DNA of 64,000 bases from DATHZQ01 sp963823505 (GTDB lineage: Bacteria > Actinomycetota > Acidimicrobiia > Spongiisociales > UBA5794): positions 130,477 through 194,476 of the forward strand of contig CAWGLY010000007.1 in assembly GCA_963823505.1 (NCBI GenBank). The letters are read 5' to 3'. Below the pieces are notes generated by a model, which worked only from the letters and a program-made list of their open reading frames with translations, did no database searches and had not been told where the DNA came from. Position numbers and translations under genes: made by a program. Shown here piece after piece: positions 32,811 to 42,524 of the stretch. Position 1 is the first letter of the stretch, and each line of letters starts with the position of its first letter.

Positions 32811-34800
32811 CCCGCTCGACGCTTGCGGCGGCGGCGTCAACGGTGGTCAGGTCTGGCTTCTTGCGGCCGGCGATGCCGGCAACCTCGTAGGCCTCGGATT
32901 CGTCGAGGGTCTCTCGGGCGAGGAGGGCCTCGGCCAGCGCGTCGAGTTGTTCGCGGTGGGCCTTCAGGGTCTCGATGGCCACCGTGTAGCACTCGTCGAC
33001 GATGCGGCGCACTTCGGCGTCCACCAGTTCTTGGGTCTCCGGCGAGACTTGTGGTCCGCCGAACGGGTACTGGGCCTGCTCGTCCGCAGGCAACACCGAC
33101 AGCGGTCCGACTGCGTCGGACATACCCCACCGACCCACCATGCCGCGGGCGATGCCTGTGACCTGGACGAGATCACTTTCTGCGCCCGTTGTCACTGCGC
33201 CGTAGACGAGGTCTTCGGCGGCCCGCCCGCCGAGAGCTCCGATGATCCTCCCCCTGAGGTACTGCTCCGAGTACGAGTAGCGATCCGCCTCAGGGCTTTG
33301 CAGGGTGACACCGAGCGCCCTGCCTCTCGGGATGATGGAGACCTTGCGCACCGGGTCGGCCCCAGGCATGAGCATCCCAAGGAGGGCATGACCGCTCTCG
33401 TGATATGCCGTGAGCTCGCGGTCCTCCTCGGACATCATGATCTTGCGTTCTGCACCGAGGACGATCTTCTCCAGCGCATCCGTGAAGTCGTCCATCTGCA
33501 CACGCTCGTGGCCGCGGCGGGCGGCCATCAACGCGGCTTCGTTCACCAGGTTGCGGAGCTCGGCACCCACCATCCCGGATGTGGTCGAGGCCACCGCGCC
33601 GAGGTCGACGTCGCCGGCGAGTGGCACATCCCTGCTGTGGACTTCCAGGATCGCTTTGCGGCCGACCTGATCAGGCGGGCTCACCGCCACATGGCGGTCG
33701 AAGCGGCCCGGCCGCAGCAACGCCGGATCGAGCACATCGGCGCGGTTGGTGGCGGCGATGACGATCACGCCTTCGGCCCCGGTGAAACCGTCCATCTCGG
33801 TCAGGATCTGGTTCAAGGTTTGCTCCCGCTCGTCGTGACCCCCGAACGACATGGCCCCTCCCCGCGCCCTGCCGATCGAGTCGATCTCGTCGATGAAGAT
33901 GATGGCCGGAGCGGCCTCCTTGGCCTGCTTGAAGAGGTCGCGAACCCGGCTTGCGCCGACGCCGACGACCATTTCGATGAACTCGGATGCCGCCATGGAG
34001 AAGAAGGGGACATCGGCTTCGCCCGCAACGGCTCGGGCCAGCAGGGTCTTGCCTGTGCCGGGCTGACCTGAGAGCAACACCCCCCTGGGGATGGCGGCTC
34101 CCAGCTTGGTGTACTTGCCCGGGTCGCGGAGGAAGTCGACCACTTCGACCAACTCGTGCTCGGCTTCGTCGATCCCTGCAACGTCGTCGAACGTGGTGCG
34201 GTCGGCCGACTGCTCGTAACGTTTGGCGCGACTCGACCCCAGCCCTCCGATGGCACCCAGTGATTGGCCCGCCCTTCGATAGAAGCTGAAGAACAGCCAC
34301 AGCAGCAGCAGCGTCGGGCCAAAGCCGAACACGATCTGCTGCCACAGCGGCGCCGGTTGGTCGATCGGCTCGGCGTTGACCACCACGCCGTTGTCGATCA
34401 GCCTCTGCAGGAGATTGTCTTCGGCGAAGGTAGGCCGTTCGGTGGTGAAGTCCACCGACGTGACCTCCGGGTCGGTGGGGTCAGGGATGGCGACCCGGAG
34501 TGTGCCCTGAATCGTCTCCCCGGTCGACACGACCGACTCGATGTTGTCGGCGTCGAGTTGAACGATGAAGTCCGTGTAGGGGACATGGATGGGTTCGGGC
34601 TCGCCGAGCACTGCGTTGGTGACGACCCAGTTCACCCCGAGAAGCACGAGGAAGAGCACCCAGAACCAGCGGCCGAAGGGCATTCGGCTCCGCCACCCGC
34701 TGCTCGCCTCATCCTTTTTCTTGTCGTCGGGCATGCCCTCGACTCGCCACCCCGGTGGTGCCGACTCTTTGTCGTCGTTCTGCGAAGTCCGATTGGTCAT
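32791..34800 (-). CDS. ftsH: ATP-dependent zinc metalloprotease FtsH
   Basis: The 669-residue membrane AAA+ protease degrades damaged and regulatory proteins. It has two membrane segments (RWFWVLFLVLLGVNWVVTNA and IVFGFGPTLLLLWLFFSFYR) flanking a short external domain. The AAA core has GQPGTGKT, IIFIDEID and the second region of homology TNRADVLDPALLRPGRFDRH, and the zinc site is HESGHALLGM. A 30-residue charged extension precedes the first segment. The ATG has GGAAGG upstream. Confidence 0.96.
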   Translation of the reverse strand: MTNRTSQNDDKESAPPGWRVEGMPDDKKKDEASSGWRSRMPFGRWFWVLFLVLLGVNWVVTNAVLGEPEPIHVPYTDFIVQLDADNIESVVSTGETIQGTLRVAIPDPTDPEVTSVDFTTERPTFAEDNLLQRLIDNGVVVNAEPIDQPAPLWQQIVFGFGPTLLLLWLFFSFYRRAGQSLGAIGGLGSSRAKRYEQSADRTTFDDVAGIDEAEHELVEVVDFLRDPGKYTKLGAAIPRGVLLSGQPGTGKTLLARAVAGEADVPFFSMAASEFIEMVVGVGASRVRDLFKQAKEAAPAIIFIDEIDSIGRARGGAMSFGGHDEREQTLNQILTEMDGFTGAEGVIVIAATNRADVLDPALLRPGRFDRHVAVSPPDQVGRKAILEVHSRDVPLAGDVDLGAVASTTSGMVGAELRNLVNEAALMAARRGHERVQMDDFTDALEKIVLGAERKIMMSEEDRELTAYHESGHALLGMLMPGADPVRKVSIIPRGRALGVTLQSPEADRYSYSEQYLRGRIIGALGGRAAEDLVYGAVTTGAESDLVQVTGIARGMVGRWGMSDAVGPLSVLPADEQAQYPFGGPQVSPETQELVDAEVRRIVDECYTVAIETLKAHREQLDALAEALLARETLDESEAYEVAGIAGRKKPDLTTVDAAAASVERVIPSAD

Positions 34801-34934
34801 GGCCTTCCCGGCTGTGGATACACCGAGCGTACCGAGACTCCGGCACAATCGGTGCGGTCCCGCAGCGGGTTTCCGCTCACTCGCCGGCGGTTGCTGCGTA
34901 GGGTCATTGCCACACGCTGCTACGGGAGGTCATC

Positions 34935-35483
34935 ATGAGCACGATCGTCGTTGGAGACGGTCCCGGCGGGCTGAGCGCTGCGCTGTTTCTCGCCAAGAAC
35001 GGGCATGAAGTCACGGTCTTCGGCCTCGACGAGACGGCGATGCACTTCGCAATGCTGCACAACTACCTGGGAATCGACCAGATCCTGGGCTCGGATCTTC
35101 AGGCCATCGGTCGGCGCCAGGTCGAAAGCTTCGGTGGAACGATCCGCAACGAGCGCGTTGCTGCGGTGACGCCGACCGGTGTTGGTTTTGTGGTGACCCT
35201 CGAAGACGGTACGACCGCCGAGGCCCGCTACGTGATCATGACCGAGGGGAGGAACCCCGAGTTGACGAGGGGCCTCGGTGTTGACGAGGCGGACGGCGGC
35301 ATTGTCGTCGACAGGCGAGGCCGGAGCTCGATCGACCGGCTCTACGTCGTCGGTCGCAGCGTCCGACCCGAACGCAGCCAGGCCATCATCTCCGCAGGCG
35401 ACGGTGCGGCCGCTGCGCTCGACATCCTGTCGCAGGAAGCCGGCAAGGACGTTCACGACTGGGACTCGCCGCCGAAGGAGTAG
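34935..35483 (+). CDS. Short FAD-dependent oxidoreductase, thioredoxin-reductase-like
   Basis: The 182-residue protein begins with the FAD-binding GDGPGGLSAALFLAKNGHEV and ends with the YVVGRSVRPERSQAIISAGD segment that closes the FAD domain in thioredoxin reductases. The NADPH domain and the CxxC redox pair are absent, so it is half of a usual reductase. It may be a flavin-dependent oxidase or need a partner. GGGAGG precedes the ATG. Confidence 0.8.
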   Translation: MSTIVVGDGPGGLSAALFLAKNGHEVTVFGLDETAMHFAMLHNYLGIDQILGSDLQAIGRRQVESFGGTIRNERVAAVTPTGVGFVVTLEDGTTAEARYVIMTEGRNPELTRGLGVDEADGGIVVDRRGRSSIDRLYVVGRSVRPERSQAIISAGDGAAAALDILSQEAGKDVHDWDSPPKE

Positions 35484-35531
35484 TCATGCCGACCCCGTAT
35501 CTCGTGTCCCTTCTCTCGAGTGGGTAGGACC

Positions 35532-36044
35532 ATGGAGTCAGGTGACGGGGCGGTTGTCGTGGCCGAGGCGTCGATTGCCGACGCCGCAGCCTTTGCGCGT
35601 TTCTTCCGCAGGGCCTGGGAGGAGTCCGGGCCGGACGCCCCGGGCTTCGTCGGGGCGACCGACGCCGTCATCGACGAGCTCACGACACGCGAGGCAATCG
35701 TGGCGCGGATGGGTGGTCCGGAGCGGCGTATGTACCTCGCCTGGATCGACGGCGACGTCGTGGGATTTGCTGCCACCCGGCGCGTCGACGAGGTCGAGGT
35801 CGAACTCGCCGGCGTGGTGGTCCTCTCCGGTGTTGCGGGCCGCGGCATCGGCACCCAGCTCGTCGAGCTGGCCGTGGCATCTGCCCTGAGCGAGGGCTAC
35901 GAGCGCATGTTCGTCCATACCGAGGTGGCCAACGACCGTGCGCTGTCGTTGTACGAGCGGCTTGGCTTCACCCGCACGGCCGTGATCTCGGAAGAGGTCG
36001 ATGGCAGTGACGTCGAGGTCTGGGAACTGGAGCGGGATCTCTGA
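35532..36044 (+). CDS. GNAT family N-acetyltransferase
   Basis: The 170-residue protein has the acetyl-CoA-binding segment VVLSGVAGRGIGTQLVELAV and the C-terminal VANDRALSLYERLGFTRT. Substrate unknown. The ATG at 35532 follows GGGTAGGA; a GTG four codons earlier is possible. Confidence 0.85.
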   Translation: MESGDGAVVVAEASIADAAAFARFFRRAWEESGPDAPGFVGATDAVIDELTTREAIVARMGGPERRMYLAWIDGDVVGFAATRRVDEVEVELAGVVVLSGVAGRGIGTQLVELAVASALSEGYERMFVHTEVANDRALSLYERLGFTRTAVISEEVDGSDVEVWELERDL

Positions 36045-36113
36045 CGTCCCACGCTTTGGCCGCGCAGCGCAGGCGTCGTACCATCTCCCGCCGGTTCTTT
36101 GCGGGAGGTTGCG

Positions 36114-36437
36114 GTGGAGATCAAGCGGTATGCAGAGGCGGGGGCATTCCCGTTCGGGCACCTCGTCATCCGTGACATGACCCCGGACAGCTTTGAGCGC
36201 CTGTCGCTCGCCGAGATCGAAGTCCCCATCGGCGCCGAGAACCCGCCCTATGCGGCAGCAGGCAACGACAAGGTGTACGTCGGCGTCACGGGCGAGATCG
36301 AGTTCGTCATCGACGGCGAGTCCACGCGAGTCGCCCGCGGCGACGTCCTCGTTGTGCGCAGCGGCGAGCAGTACTCGTATCACAACGGCGGCTACGAGAT
36401 GGGCCGCCTCTTCCTGATGCAAGTGCCGAGCGTCTGA
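36114..36437 (+). CDS. Small cupin-domain protein
   Basis: The 107-residue protein is a single cupin barrel: GVTGEIEFVIDGESTRVARG and DVLVVRSGEQYSYHN match the two cupin motifs, though most metal-binding His are missing (the first motif lacks HxH). It may bind a ligand without metal. The GTG start at 36114 sits four bases after GGGAGGTT. Confidence 0.7.
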   Translation: MEIKRYAEAGAFPFGHLVIRDMTPDSFERLSLAEIEVPIGAENPPYAAAGNDKVYVGVTGEIEFVIDGESTRVARGDVLVVRSGEQYSYHNGGYEMGRLFLMQVPSV

Positions 36438-36445
36438 GCCGCCGT

Positions 36446-36568
36446 CACTCGTGGGTGCCCCTTGCGGCGCCTGCTGCAGGTGCGATCGTCGGGTTGGTCG
36501 CAGGACTGTATCCGTCGTTGCGGGCGGCCTCTCTGGAGCCGGTTGATGCACTCCGAACCGGGGTGTGA
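36446..36568 (+). pseudogene. C-terminal remnant of an FtsX/MacB-type ABC permease
   Basis: One frame reads HSWVPLAAPAAGAIVGLVAG and then LYPSLRAASLEPVDALRTGV to a TGA at 36566-36568. This is the hallmark end of MacB-like permeases, whose last membrane segment leads into LYPAxRAAxxxPxEALR. Nothing of the rest of the gene is present: the cupin gene ends nine bases upstream. Confidence 0.75.
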
Positions 36569-36583
36569 GCGCCTACCGCCTTC

Positions 36584-37258
36584 CTATGCCGCCAGCGGTA
36601 CGACCCAGCGGACGATGGCCATGAAGTGCAGGGCGCAGGCGGCGACCACCAGAACGTGGAACGCCTCGTGGTACGAGAACACCCGCGGCCAGAGCCGGGG
36701 CCGGTTGGTGACCAGCATCACCATGCCGATGGTGTAGAGGATCCCGCCGGCGGCGAACCACACCGCTGCCGTGACCCCGGCGTTCTGCACGATGGGCCAC
36801 ATGATCAGCAGTGCCAGCCAGCCGAGGGTGGTCATCAGGGCGATTCCGAACGTGTTCTTGGCCCTGGGGAAGAAGGCCTGCTGACCCACTCCCACTGCGG
36901 CGATCGTCCACACCACCAACAGGGCGGCGATGCTGACGATGCCGTCGAGAGCGATCACCGCGATCGGCGTGTAGCTGCCGGCGATGAACAGCACGATCAT
37001 GGAGTGGTCCATCCGCTGCATGCGCTTCTTCCACAGCTCCGACCACGCGATCGAGTGATAGAGCGAGCTCGTTGTGAAGAGGGCGATCATCGTCGAGCCA
37101 AATGCCAGTACGGCGATTCGGCTTGGCCACGTTGGGGCGGTCAGGACGAGGTAAACGCATCCGACGACTGCAAGCAGCGCCGCAGATCCGTGGAGAAACC
37201 CCCGTACCGGGTTCTGCATCCGGCCCAACGTGAAGCGTTCCAGATGAGGTCCATTCAC
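36584..37258 (-). CDS. Hemolysin III / PAQR family membrane protein
   Basis: The protein of about 224 residues has seven membrane segments. HGSAALLAVVGCVYLVL opens the first, SSLYHSIAW is the conserved second-segment motif, QRMDHSMIVLFIAGSYTPIA the third, and SYHEAFHVLVVAACALHFMA the last with its metal-binding His. Bacterial members (TrhA) affect membrane energetics. GTG at 37258 follows GTGGGGAAC; the ATG at 37219 would remove 13 residues. Confidence 0.88.
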   Translation of the reverse strand: MNGPHLERFTLGRMQNPVRGFLHGSAALLAVVGCVYLVLTAPTWPSRIAVLAFGSTMIALFTTSSLYHSIAWSELWKKRMQRMDHSMIVLFIAGSYTPIAVIALDGIVSIAALLVVWTIAAVGVGQQAFFPRAKNTFGIALMTTLGWLALLIMWPIVQNAGVTAAVWFAAGGILYTIGMVMLVTNRPRLWPRVFSYHEAFHVLVVAACALHFMAIVRWVVPLAA

Positions 37259-37312
37259 GTTCCCCACATCGTACTTGGCGTGGAGCGCAAGGCAACAGCG
37301 ATAATTGGGGCG

Positions 37313-39052
37313 ATGGAACCAATCCGCATCGCCAACTGCTCGGGCTTCTTCGGCGACCGCACCTCTGCGGCTCTCGAGATGGTGCAGGGCGGTCCCATCG
37401 ACGTGTTGACCGGCGACTACCTCGCCGAGCTGACCATGGCGATCCTGGCGCGCCACCGGATGCGCAACCCGGATGCGGGGTACGTTCCCACCTTCCTCGA
37501 GCAGCTGGAGGACGTGCTGGCGACGTGCATCGACAAGGGGATCAAGATCGTCGCCAATGCCGGCGGCCTCAACCCACCGGCGATGGGCCGGGAGGTTGCG
37601 CAGCTCGCCGACCGGCTGGGGCTCGCCGTTGCGGTGGCCGTCGTCACCGGCGACGATGTGCTGCACCGCGTCGCCGAGCTCACGCACTCCGTGACGGGTG
37701 AGGCGATGGGCGACCGTCCCGGGACTCCGCTCACCGCCAACGCCTACCTCGGGGCGTGGGGGATCGTCGAGGCGTTGCGGCGTGGAGCCGACGTCGTGGT
37801 GACCGGCAGGGTCACGGATGCATCGCTCACCGTTGGGCCCGCCGCATGGCACCACGACTGGGCGAGAGATGATTGGGATGCCCTTGCAGGCGCCGTCGTC
37901 GCCGGCCATGTCATCGAGTGTGGAGCCCAGGCAACGGGCGGCAACTACAGCTTCTTCGAGGATGTCCCCGACCTGGTCGCTCCAGGTTTCCCCATCGCCG
38001 AGATCGCTGCGGACGGATCCAGCGTCATCACCAAGCACGACGGCACCGGGGGCCTCGTCTCGGAGGGCACCGTCACGGCCCAGCTCCTCTATGAGGTGGG
38101 TGGGCCCCGCTACCTCAACCCCGACGTGACCGCACGTTTGGACACGGTATCCCTCACCGACCTGGATGGCGATCGAGTGCGGATCTACGGCGTCAGGGGC
38201 GAACCGCCGCCCGAGACGACCAAAGTGTCGGCGACGCTGCTCGGCGGCTACCGCAACAGCGTCACCTTCGTGGTGCCGGGGCTCGACGTCGAAGCCAAGG
38301 CAGCGCTTGTCGAAGAAGCACTGTGGCATCGGGTCGGAGGTGAGCAGCAGTATGCCGCCGTCGACGTTCAGCTGCTCAGGACCGATCAGGCAGATCCGCC
38401 ATCGCTAGAGGCGTCGTTCGCCCAATTGAAGATCACCGTGATGGATCCGGATCCCAAGAAGGTCGGCAGGGCGTTCTCCAACGCCGCCATCCAACTTGCC
38501 CTCGCCAGCTACCCCGGCTTCCTCGTGACGGCACCCCCGACGGCCGAGTCACCCCTCGTGGTCTACTGGCCGTCGACCATCCGACAACCCGACACCATCG
38601 TGGACGTCGGGAGGGAACGTGTGGTGGTTCCGCCGACGGTGAGCTCGCCGGCACCGAGCGGGGTCGCACCGCCCGGGCTGGCGCCAGTCGGCGGCGAAGT
38701 CGGCGGCAACGAGAGCACGGTCACCATTCCCCTCGGACGGCTCGTCGGGGCGAGATCGGGCGACAAAGGTGGAGATGCCAACCTCGGCGTATGGACACGC
38801 AGCGACCAGGAATTCGCATGGCTCGAAGGGTTTCTCACCGTGGAACGCCTCGCGGCGCTGCTCCCCGAGACGCGACAAATAGAAGTCGAACGCCACGTCT
38901 TTCCCCAAATTCGTGCCCTCAACTTCATTCTTCACGAGTACCTTGGCGAGGGCGTGTCCTCTTCCCCCAAACTCGACCCTCAGGCCAAGGCGCTCGGTGA
39001 ATATCTCAGAGCCCGCCGCGTCGACGTGCCTGAGTCTCTGGTGGCGTCGTGA
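37313..39052 (+). CDS. AtuA-like acyclic terpene utilisation family protein (DUF1446)
   Basis: The 579-residue protein begins RIANCSGFFGDRTSAALEMV and continues IDVLTGDYLAELTMAILAR, KIVANAGGLNPPAMG, DVVVTGRVTDASLTVGPA and HVIECGAQATGGNYSFFED, all diagnostic of AtuA. The C-terminal part, with VGARSGDKGGDANLGVW, is the AtuA-like small domain, here fused. AtuA is needed for geraniol/citronellol catabolism in Pseudomonas, but the other atu genes are absent and relatives occur widely in acyl-CoA catabolism. GATAAT seven bases before the ATG suggests a leaderless message. Confidence 0.87.
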   Translation: MEPIRIANCSGFFGDRTSAALEMVQGGPIDVLTGDYLAELTMAILARHRMRNPDAGYVPTFLEQLEDVLATCIDKGIKIVANAGGLNPPAMGREVAQLADRLGLAVAVAVVTGDDVLHRVAELTHSVTGEAMGDRPGTPLTANAYLGAWGIVEALRRGADVVVTGRVTDASLTVGPAAWHHDWARDDWDALAGAVVAGHVIECGAQATGGNYSFFEDVPDLVAPGFPIAEIAADGSSVITKHDGTGGLVSEGTVTAQLLYEVGGPRYLNPDVTARLDTVSLTDLDGDRVRIYGVRGEPPPETTKVSATLLGGYRNSVTFVVPGLDVEAKAALVEEALWHRVGGEQQYAAVDVQLLRTDQADPPSLEASFAQLKITVMDPDPKKVGRAFSNAAIQLALASYPGFLVTAPPTAESPLVVYWPSTIRQPDTIVDVGRERVVVPPTVSSPAPSGVAPPGLAPVGGEVGGNESTVTIPLGRLVGARSGDKGGDANLGVWTRSDQEFAWLEGFLTVERLAALLPETRQIEVERHVFPQIRALNFILHEYLGEGVSSSPKLDPQAKALGEYLRARRVDVPESLVAS

Positions 39053-39054
39053 GC

Positions 39055-39444
39055 TCAGTCGCTCCGAGAGATGCCCGCTTGCCGCAGCACTGCTGCAGGC
39101 ACACCGGCCTCACGCCACGCGTGGTAGCTGATTCCCTTTCGAGCCGAATAGTCCTTCGCATGCTCGACAAAGCCGGCCTCGAGGGCCGACATGTCGGCGG
39201 CAACCGCAACACGCTTCAACGCCTCTGTGGCGTCGATGCGTGCCTGCACCAAGTCGACTCGCTTCAACGGATCGTTTTCGGTCTGGATCCGAGCTTCGAG
39301 TCGCTCGATGCGCAGCGTCAGGCTTTCCGGTGTGACCGGGCGGCCTGGACGGCGGCTGCTGAGTGCCTCGAGGTAGGCCTTGATGGCCCGGGCCTCGCGA
39401 CGTCCTCTTGCGAGGGCATCCTTGTGCTCTTGCGTCATAGCCAT
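39055..39444 (-). CDS. Conserved hypothetical helical protein
   Basis: The 129-residue, highly charged protein has an N-terminal helix (TQEHKDALARGRREARAIKA), a coiled-coil-like middle (SLTLRIERLEARIQTENDPL) and a C-terminal segment (ARKGISYHAWREAGVPAAVL) that resembles a helix-turn-helix. GGAGG lies eight bases before the ATG. Possibly a small DNA-binding protein. Its stop is 2 bp from the AtuA stop. Confidence 0.65.
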   Translation of the reverse strand: MAMTQEHKDALARGRREARAIKAYLEALSSRRPGRPVTPESLTLRIERLEARIQTENDPLKRVDLVQARIDATEALKRVAVAADMSALEAGFVEHAKDYSARKGISYHAWREAGVPAAVLRQAGISRSD

Positions 39445-39548
39445 GAACGCAACCTCCACTTTGCGGAACGGCAATACCGCCATGATGGCACGAATTCGCG
39501 GCTGTGTTTCCGTCGGTTTTTCGATTTGCCTGCCCCAGGAGCCCAACG

Positions 39549-40331
39549 ATGAGAGTCAAAGAGATCGTCAAGCGTCCGCTATATCGCGTGTACGAGCGGC
39601 GAATCCTGCAGCATCTCGACCGGTCGGCTCTGCCGCGACATATCGGTGTGATTCACGATGGGCACCGCCGGTACGCCAGAGAGGAACGTCTTCCCGATTA
39701 CGCCGCCTCGTACCGCGTTGGCATGGACAAGTTTGTCGAGTTCTTGGAGTGGGCCGACGAGCTGGAGATCGCCGCAGTCACGTGCTGGCTGCTGTCCGTC
39801 GAGAACCTGCAACGTCCCGCTGAAGAGCTCGACCCGTACTTCGACGTCCTCATCGAGTTGTTCGAGCGGATCCCCGATGCCGTGGCCGGACATTCGGTGC
39901 AGGTACGGTTCATCGGCTCGCTCGACCTGCTGCCTGCGCGGCTCGTCGATGCCGCCAAGAGGCTCCAGGATGCGTGTCCTGCCGGCAACCGCAGGGTGAC
40001 GATTGCCCTTGCCTACGCTGGCCGCCAAGAGATCGTCGATGCGGCAAAGGAGCTGGTCGCCAAGCTGCTCGCCGACAGCACGGATCCCAGTGAGGTGGTC
40101 GCTCGCATCGACGCCGATGCCCTTGCCAGCCACATGTACGCTGCCGACCTACCCGATCCCGATCTCGTGATCCGCACCTCCGGGGAGGCGCGGCTCTCCG
40201 GGTTTCTCCTCTGGCAGTCGGCGTACGCCGAGTACCTGTTCGTCGACGTGTTCTGGCCCGCGTTCCGCCGGGTCGACTTCCTCCGTGCGCTCCGCAACTT
40301 CACCCAGCGTGAGCGCCGTTTTGGTCGCTGA
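39549..40331 (+). CDS. uppS: Short-chain cis-prenyltransferase (UppS family)
   Basis: The 260-residue enzyme condenses isopentenyl diphosphate with an allylic diphosphate in the cis configuration. RHIGVIHDGHRRYAREE has catalytic Asp37, but the next conserved Asn (DGN) is His39. CWLLSVENLQRP, DLVIRTSGEARLSGFLLWQS and FWPAFRRVDFLRAL are typical. The closest pattern is mycobacterial Rv1086-type Z-farnesyl diphosphate synthase, with a similar N-terminal extension. AGGAG precedes the ATG. Confidence 0.88.
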   Translation: MRVKEIVKRPLYRVYERRILQHLDRSALPRHIGVIHDGHRRYAREERLPDYAASYRVGMDKFVEFLEWADELEIAAVTCWLLSVENLQRPAEELDPYFDVLIELFERIPDAVAGHSVQVRFIGSLDLLPARLVDAAKRLQDACPAGNRRVTIALAYAGRQEIVDAAKELVAKLLADSTDPSEVVARIDADALASHMYAADLPDPDLVIRTSGEARLSGFLLWQSAYAEYLFVDVFWPAFRRVDFLRALRNFTQRERRFGR

Positions 40332-41716
40332 CGCCACGGCCGGTCGTTCGTTGCGACTCGCCCTCCGCCTGACGATCGCCTTCGGGATGGTGCTGGTGGC
40401 GGCCGGCTGCTCCGGGACGGCGATATCCGCCGACCCGACCGTTTCTCCCTCCGAACTCTCCACGCTGCCGCCCGTGGCCACGACCTCCGATGCGGCCACA
40501 TCGACCCGGCCGCCGACGACGACGGAACACGTGCGCACCGTCGTCCTCCGGTTGCACCCTGTGGAGGCGCTGGCGGCACGGGGCGGTCCGGCGGTCACCG
40601 TCTCCGTTGACGGAGCGGAGCTGGGCGAGTTGACGGCTGAGGCGGCAACCCTGCCCGTCTCCGTGACGGGGCCCGCAGAGATCACCTTTGCCTACGTCGA
40701 CGCCGCTGGGGGAGCCACGGAGGTGAGCTGGACCCAAGCCGTCGCGGCCGGCGCAGGAGAGGTGGAGGTGATCCAACCGTGGCGAGCGCCGGACGGAGCT
40801 CGGTCCTGGCATGTCGCCGCATGGAGTCGTGACGCGGACGCCGACGAGGCCGTTGCTTCGCTGGCGGGGGCTTCTCCGGTGACCGTGCACTCGCCTTTGT
40901 GGTGGTTCATCGGAGCAAGACGGCAGCGTTTCGGGCGGTCCCGACACGGCATTTGTCGATCTGGCGGACGCGGCAGGCGCCCAGGTGTGGCCTGCGGTGC
41001 AAGGCATCGACGCCGACGCCCTCCACCTGCTCGTGGCCGATGCCGATCGCCGCAGCCAGGCGGTAGCAACGATCTCGGCCGACGCCGCAGCTGCGGGGGC
41101 GCACGGTGTCAACCTCGACATCGAGGGGTTCCGTGACGAGGACGCTTCCGATGTCTCGGCCTTCATCGAGGAGATGGCGGCAGCCGTCCATCGATGGGGA
41201 GGGGTCGTCAGCTACGACATCGTGCCCCGCGGCGACTTCTGGGACGTCACGCCTGAGGAGCTGGCGTACTGGTCGACGGCGCCGCAACGACGTCGCATCG
41301 CGGCGGCCGTCGACTTCACCATCCTCATGGCATACGATCAGCACAACCGCTTCCGACCCGCCGGCCCGGTTGCGGCACCCAACTGGGTCGAGGAGATGTT
41401 GATCTACCAGCTCCGCTATGCCGACCCGCAGGACGTCATCCTCGGGCTCCCGGCGTACGGGAGGATCTGGGATCCTGAAGAGCTGGATGCGCCCAGAGCG
41501 GTGTCCCTCGGCTTCCTCGAGACGCTGGACGGCGTGCGTTCGCCTGATCCCGACCACGATGTCGACCGCATCGACCTCGACGACGGGCGGTTCTTCTGGG
41601 CTGAGCCCGAGATTCAGGCGACGCGGGCTCAGCTGGCCGAAGAGTACGGTTTGAGCGGTGTTGCGATATGGCGGTTGGGGCTCGATGCGCCGTCGTTGTG
41701 GGAGGCGCTTCCGTGA
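40309..41716 (+). pseudogene. GH18-type glycosidase lipoprotein (SleL-like), split by one extra base
   Basis: A GTG at 40309, inside the end of uppS, starts a lipoprotein signal (LRLTIAFGMVLVAAGC), a Ser/Thr-rich linker and a beta-rich domain. The frame reads SPLWWFIGA at 40917, then goes wrong and stops at 41136. With one base removed in GCAAGAC, the protein continues DGSVSGGPDTAFVDLADA, GAHGVNLDIEGF (the GH18 active-site strand with its final Glu), FTILMAYDQH and LSGVAIWRLGLDAPSLWEAL to 41716. The overall plan is that of SleL/YdhD-type N-acetylglucosaminidases acting on peptidoglycan. All other parts are intact. Confidence 0.8.
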
Positions 41717-41752
41717 CCCCGGCGGTGCCTGCTCGGCCCTGAGCGGTCTGGC

Positions 41753-42439
41753 TCAGCGCGATCGCATGTCGGTCGGCAGGTGCTCCTGGTCGTTGAAGGC
41801 CCGCAAGCTGAAGACGTGAGCCCCGGCCAGCTCGATGGTCCGCACTCTGGCGATGGAGGCATGGCCGAGCACGAAGCGCTCCCACTCCCAGGGAGTGGGG
41901 TCCACCCCGAGGAGGAACGTCAGGGCAACCGAGTTGGTGCCACCGTGGGCCACCACCACCACCCTTCCGTCCCCGCCGGCGTTGTCCCACAGATGGGGCC
42001 GCTGGAATGCATCGGGGCTGATGCCTCTCGTTGCGAGGATGGACTGCACACAACGGGTGACACGGTGGTGGAAGGCTCGGAAGCTTTCTCCGCCGGTGAG
42101 CCCTTCCCACCATTCCTCCGGCGGCCGGCCCCTGGCTTGGGTGAAGATGCGCTGCACCGTTTCCTCGAACTCCCCTTCCCAGTTGGGCATCTGGATCTCG
42201 AGCAGATCGGGGATCGTCACCGGTTCGAGCCCGGTGGCTTCGGCGAGCGGGATGGCCGTCTCCTGAGATCGGGTGGCAGGCGACACGAGGATCTCGGTGA
42301 TCGGCCGTTCCGAGGAGGTGAGGCGTGCAGCGGCCAGCTTCGCCTGGCTCCGTCCCAGCTCGGTGAGATTTGGGTCGGGGCGGGTGATGCCGTCACGGCT
42401 CCACTCCGGTTGGCCGTGGCGGACAAAGACAAATTCCAT
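41753..42439 (-). CDS. Histidine phosphatase family protein
   Basis: The 228-residue protein has the RHG catalytic motif in FVFVRHGQPEWS, the second His in VVVAHGGTNSVAL, and ILVSPATRSQETA. It is a phosphoglycerate-mutase-like phosphatase of unknown substrate. It is divergent from pyrE across an 85-bp gap. Confidence 0.85.
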   Translation of the reverse strand: MEFVFVRHGQPEWSRDGITRPDPNLTELGRSQAKLAAARLTSSERPITEILVSPATRSQETAIPLAEATGLEPVTIPDLLEIQMPNWEGEFEETVQRIFTQARGRPPEEWWEGLTGGESFRAFHHRVTRCVQSILATRGISPDAFQRPHLWDNAGGDGRVVVVAHGGTNSVALTFLLGVDPTPWEWERFVLGHASIARVRTIELAGAHVFSLRAFNDQEHLPTDMRSR

Positions 42440-42524
42440 GGCCGCAGCGTACTCCCGCCCTACGGGGTACCCGGGTCCGCGGCAGCGCTGCAACTCCACC
42501 GCCTGCGGTACGCTGGTTGATCCC

